The notes beneath the pieces are model-generated. The model was given only the letters and a program-made list of their open reading frames with translations. It was not told where the DNA came from and did no database searches. A program made the position numbers and the translations under genes. DNA of 64,000 nucleotides from an uncultured Christensenella sp. (GTDB lineage: Bacteria > Bacillota > Clostridia > Christensenellales > Borkfalkiaceae). Positions 29,325 through 35,611 of the stretch are shown one piece after another (the stretch's first letter is position 1; each line of letters begins with the position of its first letter). The stretch covers positions 1 to 64,000 of the forward strand of contig CAJTJC010000001.1 of assembly GCA_910576655.1 (NCBI GenBank), in the 5' to 3' direction.

Positions 29325-30455
29325 ATGAAACACAAAGCTAAGATAATCGCCGCGGCGCTTGCGGCGGGAATGACCGTCACCCTGACGGGCTGCGGCGGCT
29401 GCATGGGCTGTAACGGCTGCGGCGGCACGACCGTTATAGACACTATCTCGCGCTCGAACTGGTTCACCGCGACGAGCTATAACGGCATACAGCCAACCTT
29501 TATCGAGGGTCACGACAATTTCAGCCCCGAAATTATCACCTACGGCGTAACCTACGACGACACCTTCGCCTCTAACGAGCATTTCGCGCTCGACTACAAG
29601 GACGGAGAATACACTACCGAATTTTACGCTACCGAATACGACTGGTCGACCGCGCCCGAAAGCTATGCAGACAGCAAAGTGAAAACCGAGGTCGTCTACG
29701 TTTTCAAATCCAAGCTCGATATTTCCGTTAAATATAAAATGAAAAAGAGCGGCGCCGAAAGCGACTGGTTCAAGGACTCGGTCGAAACGGTAAGCTACTT
29801 CCGCGCGGCGGGCAAAAATCTTTCGCCCGTTTACAGCCATCAGAAAATAGTCAGCACTTCTCCCGCAGGCTATCAGCCCGCGACGTTAGAGGACGCGTAC
29901 AGGGCAATCAACGTAACGTACGAAAACTTTTACAGCTACGACTGCGAAAAGGTGCTTGCATATACGACCGAGAACGGAAAAACCGAAAGCAAGGAACATA
30001 ACCTTACGAAATTAAACGCGGCTCTGTTCGACAATTCGTCGCTGTATATCGCAGTGAGAAGCATGAAGCTTTCGTCAACGCTTTCCCAGGCGATAACGCT
30101 GTTCAGCACGGCTGCGGGCGGCGCGGACACTTACGCGGTAGCAGGCGTTGAAAGCCCCTTAACCGATACCGAGCGAGCAACCTTTACCGAAAAGCTTAAA
30201 GCCCAAGGTCTTTACGAAAGCACGGCAAAAGAGGACGAAGAGGACAAGGGCGTTCAGTCTACGGCCGTAACCGTGTCTTACGCGGGCGGAAACCTGCGCG
30301 GCAGCTCTCAGACGATTTGGTACGCGGCCATTACCGACAGCGACCGCAACGTCTCCCGCGCGACGATGTTAAAGCTTTCCGTACCGATAAGCTTCGGCTT
30401 AGGCACGCTGAACTACTCTTTAAAAGAAATTCAATCAACCCTTTGGAACGGTTAA
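29325..30455 (+). CDS. Lipoprotein with cysteine/glycine-rich N-terminus, function unknown
   Basis: 376 residues. The signal peptide ends in the lipobox LTGC at residue 23, and the mature N-terminus continues CGGCMGCNGCGG, giving five cysteines in 12 residues if the lipidated one is counted. The remaining 330 residues are mixed alpha/beta with no motif that I recognise. No ribosome site; the promoter places +1 at the start codon. A very strong bidirectional terminator follows. The Cys cluster might bind metal or be extra lipidation context; neither is shown. Confidence 0.75.
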   Translation: MKHKAKIIAAALAAGMTVTLTGCGGCMGCNGCGGTTVIDTISRSNWFTATSYNGIQPTFIEGHDNFSPEIITYGVTYDDTFASNEHFALDYKDGEYTTEFYATEYDWSTAPESYADSKVKTEVVYVFKSKLDISVKYKMKKSGAESDWFKDSVETVSYFRAAGKNLSPVYSHQKIVSTSPAGYQPATLEDAYRAINVTYENFYSYDCEKVLAYTTENGKTESKEHNLTKLNAALFDNSSLYIAVRSMKLSSTLSQAITLFSTAAGGADTYAVAGVESPLTDTERATFTEKLKAQGLYESTAKEDEEDKGVQSTAVTVSYAGGNLRGSSQTIWYAAITDSDRNVSRATMLKLSVPISFGLGTLNYSLKEIQSTLWNG

Positions 30456-30494
30456 AAAAAGCGTGGGCGCGAATATTCGCGCCCACGCTTTTTT
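30455..30494. terminator. Strong bidirectional terminator
   Basis: A perfect palindrome, arms GCGTGGGCGCGAAT and ATTCGCGCCCACGC, flanked by A-run and T-run so it works on both strands. Confidence 0.95.
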
Positions 30495-30495
30495 A

Positions 30496-31095
30496 TTAAT
30501 CGCAAAGATTTTTAATCTGTAATTTGAGCAGCGAGTTTTCGTCGCTCAGTCTTTTTATTACCTGAGTTAGCCGCTTGTTTTCCTCTTTCAACCCGCTTGC
30601 AAGCCTGTCGTACAGGTCGTTAATTTCGTTTTCAAGCTTAATGCGCGCCTCGTCGGAGGAATTCAGCCCGCACTCCTTCATAAGCTTTTCTATGCGCTCG
30701 GGCTGCTTTGCAAGCACGTTGCGGTACTTGTTCTGATACCTCAGCATAAGCTTGCCGTCGCCGCCGGAAAGATTTTGCACCGCGCGCCGCACCGATATGC
30801 CTTTGCTTTTTTGCAGCAGTATCGCTTTAAGTATCTCGTCCGTTTCCCTGTCGGAAAACTGTACTATCTTTTCAGCCTTTAAATTCGTGCCGTCTAAAAG
30901 CTGCTTTACGCGCTTATCTCCGCTTGAACGCAACAGCGCGTAATAATAATTTCTTACGCTGCCCTTTGCCCTGCCAGTCTTTTTCGCGTACGAGTCGAAA
31001 ATGCCCGAAAGCGTATTACCCGAATTTATGCCCTCGCAAACGTACGTTACAAGACTTTTCGCTTCCTCTTCCGTGTAGCCGTTGATTTTATTCAT
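30496..31095 (-). CDS. Putative Myb/SANT-like helix-turn-helix protein with C-terminal coiled coil
   Basis: 199 residues from the ATG at 31095, chosen because GGAGG lies 6 bases upstream. Residues 1-60 (YTEEEAKSLVTYVCEGINSG...KTGRAKGSVRNYYYAL) look like a three-helix DNA-binding fold, residues 75-130 like a second helical unit, and 150-199 like a coiled coil (LKEENKRLTQVIKRLSDENSLL). It resembles uncharacterised clostridial regulators. It is divergent from the next gene with a shared AT-rich promoter region. Confidence 0.6.
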   Translation of the reverse strand: MNKINGYTEEEAKSLVTYVCEGINSGNTLSGIFDSYAKKTGRAKGSVRNYYYALLRSSGDKRVKQLLDGTNLKAEKIVQFSDRETDEILKAILLQKSKGISVRRAVQNLSGGDGKLMLRYQNKYRNVLAKQPERIEKLMKECGLNSSDEARIKLENEINDLYDRLASGLKEENKRLTQVIKRLSDENSLLKLQIKNLCD

Positions 31096-31164
31096 ATAAG
31101 CCTCCAATCGTTATCTGGGCAAATTATTGACATAATTCAATTTATATAAACATTAAATATAATA

Positions 31165-32091
31165 ATGAGAGTTTATTTTTTATCCTGCATACCCGCTATT
31201 TTAAAGCTTAACGGTATGTATATCGGCGCGATTGACGGCTTCGAGCGGCGCATAGAGCTTGACCCCGCCGACAGAGTATTCGCCGAAATTATCCCCGACG
31301 AAAACCTGAACGGCGTAAATTTTTTTCTGGACGAAAAGTTTTTTAAAAACCCACCCGAATTTTGCGACGTTTATTCCATGGAGGGCGACGCGCTTATCTA
31401 TATCCGCGAATACTCGGTCAAGGACGCAAAAATCGAGGTGCTGTACCAAAGCCGCTTTTACGGCAGCCTGATAACGGTATTTTCGCAGGCAGGACTGTAT
31501 CTGTCAGTCGACGGAGCGGAATATTCGCTTACGCCGCTGCCGCAGTCCTTTAAAAAATTCAACGTGGAAACCTGCACGCTTGCGGGCAGAGAGGTGTTCG
31601 CCATATCCAACGGCAAGCACCTTATAGTCATTTCCGAAAGCGGCAAAATCATATTCAAAAACGCGGCGAATAGCTTTTCGTTTTCCGACACGCTTAAAGT
31701 CACCGCCGACTTCGAAACCTGCACGGCGGCGCAGGCAGAGTGCGAATATTCCTACGACGGCGAAAGTCTTACCCTGATTTCCGCTGTTACGCGGGAAACG
31801 CGCCCGCCCGAAGACGAAATACTGCACTTTGCGTTTTTCGAAAGCGTGCTGACGGCGGCGGACTTCGAAAGGTATCTGTCCGACGCGCTTAAACACAAAG
31901 CCGCCGACTTAAAGAGCTACCTTGGCGAGTTCGTCGGCGTGACCGTCCCGCCCGAGAAATTCTATCTCGTACACGGCAATATCAATGCGGCGGGGCTCGT
32001 CTATCCAAAGGCTAAAAACCTGTTCGAAGTCAAATACTTCGCGGTCGACGTTGCCGACGGCAAGATAGACAATATATACCCGATAGAATAA
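31165..32091 (+). CDS. Conserved-looking protein of unknown function
   Basis: 308 residues, no signal peptide or clear membrane helix. Residues 1-150 are beta-rich (LKLNGMYIGAIDGFERRIELD), the rest mixed alpha/beta. I do not recognise the family. No ribosome site is seen before the ATG at 31165. TTGACA occurs at 31127-31132, but the -10 is ambiguous, so it may be another leaderless gene or start elsewhere. It converges on the SLOG-like gene at a shared terminator. Confidence 0.65.
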   Translation: MRVYFLSCIPAILKLNGMYIGAIDGFERRIELDPADRVFAEIIPDENLNGVNFFLDEKFFKNPPEFCDVYSMEGDALIYIREYSVKDAKIEVLYQSRFYGSLITVFSQAGLYLSVDGAEYSLTPLPQSFKKFNVETCTLAGREVFAISNGKHLIVISESGKIIFKNAANSFSFSDTLKVTADFETCTAAQAECEYSYDGESLTLISAVTRETRPPEDEILHFAFFESVLTAADFERYLSDALKHKAADLKSYLGEFVGVTVPPEKFYLVHGNINAAGLVYPKAKNLFEVKYFAVDVADGKIDNIYPIE

Positions 32092-32119
32092 AACCTCACC
32101 CGCTTTGCGGGTGAGGTTT
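32091..32119. terminator. Bidirectional terminator
   Basis: Arms AAACCTCACCCGC and GCGGGTGAGGTTT with a TTT loop, between two convergent genes. Confidence 0.9.
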
Positions 32120-32122
32120 ATT

Positions 32123-32659
32123 CTAATGCGGGTATAAAATTTCAAATTCCTCGCGGTAAACGTTTATTACTTTTCTGTTCTTTTTCAACGCGTAGTCTAT
32201 CGTCGTTTTAGTTCCCAAACGCGCCCCTTTAAACAGCCTGTAATCGTCGGCGTAATACGTCACCAGTATATCGCTTTTATCTATCATTATCTGACTTCGG
32301 TTTACGCTTTTGCCGTATCCGTATTTCCCTCCCGTATACGGATTGTATATTTCGTCGTAATCGTGCAGGCGGTAATAATTCAAATCGTATTTCGGTATCT
32401 GTTGCGGCGGCAGTATACACACCCGCCTAATCAACGGATAATGCCTCTTTAATTCGGTCACCGCGTCGAGGCAGCATCTGTCAAACGAGCTGTTGATTGC
32501 AAATAAAAAGGTTTCCGCATTCTCTTCCTCAATCAATCTGCTTACCACATTTTTTATCGCCTTAGTAAACAGCGAGTAATGCTCTATCCTTAAACAACCC
32601 TTAAACGCGACCGCCTTGGTTTTTGCTCCCCGCTTTACGAAGTGTAAATTTTTTTCCAT
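32123..32659 (-). CDS. Degenerate SLOG-superfamily (DUF1273/YpsA-like) protein
   Basis: 178 residues from the ATG at 32659. The order of motifs follows the DUF1273 family, a Rossmann-like SLOG nucleotide-sensor fold: KAVAFKGCLR in place of the usual AFTGHR, a middle segment FAINSSFDRCCLDAVTELKRHYP where the family has a Gly-rich acidic motif, RSQIMIDKSDILVTYY, and GTKTTIDYALKKNRKVINVY. The ligand-binding glycines and His of the first motifs are changed, so binding may be lost or altered. CATAAT ends 6 nt before the ATG, so the gene may be leaderless. A start at 32680 is also possible. Confidence 0.6.
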   Translation of the reverse strand: MEKNLHFVKRGAKTKAVAFKGCLRIEHYSLFTKAIKNVVSRLIEEENAETFLFAINSSFDRCCLDAVTELKRHYPLIRRVCILPPQQIPKYDLNYYRLHDYDEIYNPYTGGKYGYGKSVNRSQIMIDKSDILVTYYADDYRLFKGARLGTKTTIDYALKKNRKVINVYREEFEILYPH

Positions 32660-32739
32660 AACTTTATTATGCCTCATCATTCGTTACAGTTGCATTATTT
32701 GCACTGCTTAATTAAAAGTAAACCTTTTCATTGCATTTC

Positions 32740-32907
32740 CTATAAATATAGCAATTTTTTATACAAGTCCCATAATTCTCTAAGGTAAGTATATGTTTCG
32801 TCGCCCTTAACTGCATATATGCAACATATTTCTATTGCTACCACTATAAAAAATATTGTAATACCGATTATTGCATAAAATAAAATCTTTAATATAATTT
32901 CTTTCAT
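32740..32907 (-). CDS. 55-residue single-pass membrane peptide
   Basis: The frame starts ATGAAAGAAATT at 32907 and ends with TAG at 32740. The product has one long hydrophobic helix at residues 5-32 (KILFYAIIGITIFFIVVAIE) and a short charged end (RELWDLYKKLLYL). It is AT-rich like the island and lies divergent to the first XRE gene across a perfect inverted repeat. The ribosome site is weak. Size and layout resemble small membrane toxins or phage accessory peptides, but nothing proves this. Confidence 0.45.
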   Translation of the reverse strand: MKEIILKILFYAIIGITIFFIVVAIEICCIYAVKGDETYTYLRELWDLYKKLLYL

Positions 32908-32929
32908 AAAATAACTCTAAATGTCAAAC

Positions 32930-32963
32930 CTAAAAATAGTTTAATGTCGTAAACTATTTTTAG
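32930..32963. repeat. Perfect 14-bp inverted repeat between the peptide gene and the XRE gene
   Basis: CTAAAAATAGTTTA and TAAACTATTTTTAG are separated by 6 bases. It lies 23 bp upstream of the peptide ATG and 90 bp upstream of the XRE ATG, a good place for a repressor operator. As RNA it would be an AU-rich hairpin. Confidence 0.7.
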
Positions 32964-33053
32964 GTGAGCGTTGCCCACTGGAAACCAATATTTTATTTTG
33001 CTTCATTAAACTTATTAGTAAGTGTTTACTGTTGGAAACGCTTGGAGGCAATA

Positions 33054-33296
33054 ATGAAGTTAATAGAAGCAATAGGGATAAGATTGGACAATTTAATTAA
33101 TGATAATAATACTACAATATATGGGTTAGCAAAGCAGGCGGGCGTGCCACGTTCAACTGTATGGAAAATTATACACCCTGATTTAACGCGAGTTAAAACG
33201 GTTAAAATCGACACTATTTATCAACTTGCCGATACTTTTGGAATTAATTTAAAAGAATTTTTTGACAATCCCATATTTGATGAGGTAAATGATTAA
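33054..33296 (+). CDS. XRE-family helix-turn-helix regulator
   Basis: 80 residues from the ATG at 33054, chosen for GGAGG 6 bases upstream (TTGGAGGCAATA). The HTH is typical: NTTIYGLAKQAGVPRSTVWK, then VKIDTIYQLADTFGINLKEF. A single-domain Cro/CI-type DNA-binding protein. It is divergent from the 55-residue membrane peptide and probably binds the perfect inverted repeat between them (inference). AT-rich codons set it apart from the GC-richer surroundings. Confidence 0.85.
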   Translation: MKLIEAIGIRLDNLINDNNTTIYGLAKQAGVPRSTVWKIIHPDLTRVKTVKIDTIYQLADTFGINLKEFFDNPIFDEVND

Positions 33297-33311
33297 TTCT
33301 ATTATGGGTAA

Positions 33312-33467
33312 AAAATAAAAGTGTGCTTCAAAAGAAGCACACTCGGAAATGCACTTAATTTGAATTTCTGCAACAAAACACAAATAATAAACTGCATATA
33401 GCGGTAGTGCATATCCCACAATGTAGAATATGCTATACGCATTTTATTATTAAAAATGTTTTGTTGC
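33312..33467 (-). ncRNA. Structured small RNA, copy A
   Basis: About 155 nt. Promoter TTGCTT (33497-33502), 17 bp, TAAAAT (33474-33479) with TGC in front, so the start falls on G at 33467, the foot of stem P1. P1 pairs 33457-33467 with 33370-33380 (GCAACAAAACA), then 9 and 9 more pairs; the apical stem P2 (9 bp, AUU loop) follows. ATGCACT next to P2 can pair with AGTGCAT in the 3' tail (33349-33355), forming a pseudoknot. The terminator has arms GTGTGCTTC and GAAGCACAC (33321-33342) and a U-rich end. The changed pairs in the stems are mostly G-U on this strand. No known family is recognised. Confidence 0.7.
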
Positions 33468-33515
33468 ATTTTTATTTTAGCATATATGTTTTAAAAAAGC
33501 AATAAATAGAAATGG
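33321..33515. repeat. 195-bp direct repeat, first copy (second at 34230-34423)
   Basis: Nearly identical to 34230-34423 except in the apical half of the long stem, where both arms differ but pair. It covers RNA copy A, its promoter and the upstream sequence of the second XRE gene up to AAATAGAAATGG, 10 bases before the ATG. Confidence 0.9.
33474..33502 (-). promoter_or_regulatory. Promoter of small RNA copy A
   Basis: TTGCTT, 17 bp, TGC-TAAAAT. It lies between the RNA and the ATG of the second XRE gene, pointing away from that gene. Confidence 0.7.
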
Positions 33516-33524
33516 AATTGTTAT

Positions 33525-33989
33525 ATGGCTTTATCTAAAAATTTTCAAAATAGATTTATTGAATTAGTAAATGATTTGGAAGGACAAAGCAAATCAAAAA
33601 ATGCAGATATAATAGGCATAAGCAATACTACTTATTCAAACGCTTATAACTACGGTATTATTCCAAAAACAAGTACGCTAATTCGAATTGCCGATTATTT
33701 TAATATTTCTATTGAATTTCTTATCGGAAATACTGATAACGAACAATTTGAAAAATCTCAACATCCTGTACTTTTCAAAGAGCGTTTAATGCAACTGCAA
33801 AAGGAAAAAAATATTTCAACTGTCTACGAGCTTGCAAAGATTGTTCATATACACCGCAACAATATTGCTCAATGGAATAAATTAAATTGCATTCCGCTCA
33901 TTGACGATATTATTATTGTTGCCGATTATTTTGACGTATCTATTGATTATTTGCTTGGCAGAACTGACGACAGAACGCCTTATAAATAA
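33525..33989 (+). CDS. Tandem double-HTH XRE-family protein
   Basis: 154 residues with two XRE-type domains. Residues 8-70 include KSKNADIIGISNTTYSNAYN and LIRIADYFNISIEFLIGNTD; residues 83-150 include STVYELAKIVHIHRNNIAQW and IIIVADYFDVSIDYLLGRTD. The second matches a normal XRE domain, the first is more divergent. The ribosome site is weak (TGGAA). The gene lies between small RNA copies A and B, and its stop overlaps the 3' end of copy B on the other strand. It is AT-rich. It may control the RNA promoters (inference). Confidence 0.85.
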   Translation: MALSKNFQNRFIELVNDLEGQSKSKNADIIGISNTTYSNAYNYGIIPKTSTLIRIADYFNISIEFLIGNTDNEQFEKSQHPVLFKERLMQLQKEKNISTVYELAKIVHIHRNNIAQWNKLNCIPLIDDIIIVADYFDVSIDYLLGRTDDRTPYK

Positions 33990-34155
33990 AAAGTGCCGCC
34001 CCCATACGAGAACGACACCGTAGATTATACCGTTCATCGTTAGTCGCCAAACCAAAACTGAATTTCCCGCACGGGAAATTTAGTAACGATTAAAAAGTAT
34101 AGCTCTACACATAGCTATGCCCGTACGACAAGAAATTATTCAGTTTTGATTTGGC
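33987..34155 (-). ncRNA. Structured small RNA, divergent copy B
   Basis: About 168 nt. Promoter TTGACA (34186-34191), 17 bp, TAAAAT (34163-34168) with TGC in front; the likely start is G at 34155. P1 pairs 34138-34155 with 34046-34063 over 18 positions with one G-U. The interior holds two hairpins (TTTCCC/GGGAAA at 34063-34078 and ATAGCT/AGCTAT at 34099-34118). ATCGTTA in the loop (34084-34090) can pair with the tail just after P1 (34036-34042), a pseudoknot as in copy A but with different bases. The terminator GTGTCG/CGGCAC (33993-34018) ends in a U-run at the stop of the XRE gene. The sequence is otherwise unlike A and C. Confidence 0.65.
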
Positions 34156-34162
34156 AATTTCT

Positions 34163-34191
34163 ATTTTAGCAAATTAATTATTTTATGTCAA
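34163..34191 (-). promoter_or_regulatory. Promoter of small RNA copy B
   Basis: TTGACA, 17 bp, TGC-TAAAAT; it shares the TTTGCTAAAAT core with the promoters of A and C (there ATGCTAAAAT). Confidence 0.75.
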
Positions 34192-34220
34192 TAACATTAT
34201 TTAAAAGAGTTTTTGAATAA

Positions 34221-34375
34221 AAAAATAAAGTGTGCTTCAAAAGAAGCACACCCGGAAATGCACTTAATTTGAATTTCTGCAACAAAACACAAATAAAAAT
34301 TACCAATGGCATTCGTGCATATCCTACAATGTAGAATACGCCATTAGATAATTTTTATTAAAAATGTTTTGTTGC
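34221..34375 (-). ncRNA. Structured small RNA, copy C
   Basis: About 155 nt. Promoter TTGCTT (34405-34410), 17 bp, TAAAAT (34382-34387) with TGC; start at G 34375. P1 pairs 34365-34375 with 34279-34289, then 11 and 6 more pairs. The last two blocks differ in sequence from copy A but are fully paired. P2 keeps 9 bp and the AUU loop. GUGCAU in the tail again matches AUGCAC by P2. The terminator arms are identical to copy A (34230-34251). No gene follows the promoter side, unlike copy A. Confidence 0.7.
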
Positions 34376-34423
34376 GTTTTTATTTTAGCATATATGTTTT
34401 AAAAAAGCAATAAATAGAAATGG
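34230..34423. repeat. 195-bp direct repeat, second copy
   Basis: Partner of 33321-33515. It contains RNA copy C and the sequence that precedes the second XRE gene in the first copy, but here no XRE gene follows, so this looks like a duplication that lost its gene or never carried it. Confidence 0.9.
34382..34410 (-). promoter_or_regulatory. Promoter of small RNA copy C
   Basis: TTGCTT, 17 bp, TGC-TAAAAT, identical in layout to that of copy A. Confidence 0.7.
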
Positions 34424-34445
34424 GAAAATAAAACGAGAAAGTAAT

Positions 34446-34470
34446 AATCCGCCCGTGCATAGGGCGGATT
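34446..34470. terminator. Hairpin at the right edge of the island
   Basis: Arms AATCCGCCC and GGGCGGATT with a 7-base loop. Few T follow, so termination is uncertain. Confidence 0.45.
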
Positions 34471-34499
34471 GATTAATTAACGCCGACTTTAAAATAATA

Positions 34500-34526
34500 C
34501 CCGCTTATCATTGTAAAATAAGCGGG
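34500..34526 (-). terminator. Terminator of the cyclophilin-like lipoprotein gene
   Basis: Arms CCCGCTTAT and ATAAGCGGG, followed on the minus strand by TATTATTTT, just after the stop at 34535. Confidence 0.75.
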
Positions 34527-34534
34527 ATATTGTT

Positions 34535-35485
34535 TTAATATTTGGTAATTACTACTTTCCTTATGATAAGAGGCATAGAAACCATCGTAAACGACGCGTC
34601 TATTTCCCTGCCGCCCTCGTCGGCAAACTTGTCCTCTTTGTCTACCTGCGTAGCTACGGTAGTAGTGAATTTGGAATTCGAGCTGACGGACGAAGCGTAG
34701 TCGGAAATCGCGTCGGTCAAATCCTCGAGCGCGTCCTTCGCGCCGTCGTTTTTAAGCTGACCGAAAACCGCGTACTTAGAGGAATCGTACAGAGTGCTGT
34801 TGCTTACCTGTAACGAGAACAGGCTGGTCGCGCAGTTGTTGTGGTAGTCGCGCGGCAGTATCTGCCCGAAGCTGTTTTCTACGAACACGGGTTTGATGTC
34901 CTTTTTATAGTACACCATTTTGAGAGTGCCGTACGTCGAGGTAAGCCCCTTGTCGCCCTCTATCTTGTGACCGTTGTCCTTGAACTCGCCGATAAGCGTA
35001 GGCAGCGCGTCGTCGACTGAAACAATCTCTTCGCCCTTGTCGTTGTAAATGTATTTGGTGAATACCGATGCGGAAAACTCCCCGCTCTTTATGCCTGCGG
35101 TAACCGTATCGTAGTATTCCTTTTCCTTGCAATGGTTTTCAAGATATTCCGCCATTGCCGAACGACCGTACGAAGCGACGTAGCCTACGGTTTCCGCATC
35201 GTCGTAACCGTACGCGCCCGCAACCCAGTCGGAAGATTTGTAGTCGTGAACGATTGTATCGTTATAGAAGCCCGAATCGGCAAGCTCGATAAAGTGCTGT
35301 ACCGTCTGGGGATACATATTTCTGTAAAGGGTGTAATCTATTTCGTAAATTTCGGAATTGAATTCCACCGTTATTCTTGCATTGGGGTGCTTGGACTGCA
35401 CCGTGCACGCCGAAGCCGCCGCCGAAACACCGACAACCGCCGCAAGCGCAAGCGTCATGCACGCGTTCTTTATTTTCTTTGACAT
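34535..35485 (-). CDS. Cyclophilin-like peptidyl-prolyl isomerase lipoprotein, probably degenerate
   Basis: 316 residues with AGAGGGAC before the ATG. The lipobox-like ASAC ends the signal at about residue 27. Residues 35-290 follow a cyclophilin fold (TVQHFIELADSGFYNDTIVH), with long insertions. The catalytic FHR motif of cyclophilins reads VHD here (IVHDYKSSDW), so the key arginine is missing and isomerase activity is doubtful; a chaperone role outside the membrane is possible. It lies in the same direction as the ribosomal operon but after its terminator. Confidence 0.7.
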   Translation of the reverse strand: MSKKIKNACMTLALAAVVGVSAAASACTVQSKHPNARITVEFNSEIYEIDYTLYRNMYPQTVQHFIELADSGFYNDTIVHDYKSSDWVAGAYGYDDAETVGYVASYGRSAMAEYLENHCKEKEYYDTVTAGIKSGEFSASVFTKYIYNDKGEEIVSVDDALPTLIGEFKDNGHKIEGDKGLTSTYGTLKMVYYKKDIKPVFVENSFGQILPRDYHNNCATSLFSLQVSNSTLYDSSKYAVFGQLKNDGAKDALEDLTDAISDYASSVSSNSKFTTTVATQVDKEDKFADEGGREIDASFTMVSMPLIIRKVVITKY

Positions 35486-35568
35486 AATTGTCCCTCTTGA
35501 ATTAGACTGTTACCATATTATTTTACTTTTTATTGTCCCGACTGTCAAGCAATTTGTTTGCGGTAACT

Positions 35569-35600
35569 AAAAAAGCTACCGCTATGCGGTAGCTTTTTTT
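35569..35600 (-). terminator. Terminator after rplL
   Basis: Arms GCTACCGC and GCGGTAGC with A- and T-runs on both sides. It closes the ribosomal operon; no rpoB follows. Confidence 0.92.
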
Positions 35601-35611
35601 AACGTACGTAA

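Noticed and set aside
33456..33494. 12-residue hydrophobic frame (MFCCIFILAYMF) present in both direct repeats
   Set aside because: Too short, without ribosome site, and it coincides with the arm and promoter of the minus-strand RNA, which explains its conservation.
33312..34375. Type III toxin-antitoxin RNA or retron RNA
   Set aside because: The pseudoknot and terminator recall RNA antitoxins, but there is no toxin or reverse transcriptase gene next to them and no short tandem repeat inside the RNA.
33321..34423. Integron attC sites or cassette array
   Set aside because: The stems have one-gene spacing and paired arms, but no GTTRRRY/RYYYAAC core boxes and no integrase, and each has a promoter and terminator.
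33321..34423. Insertion sequence or MITE pair
   Set aside because: No terminal inverted repeats at the ends of the 195-bp unit, no target duplications, no transposase.
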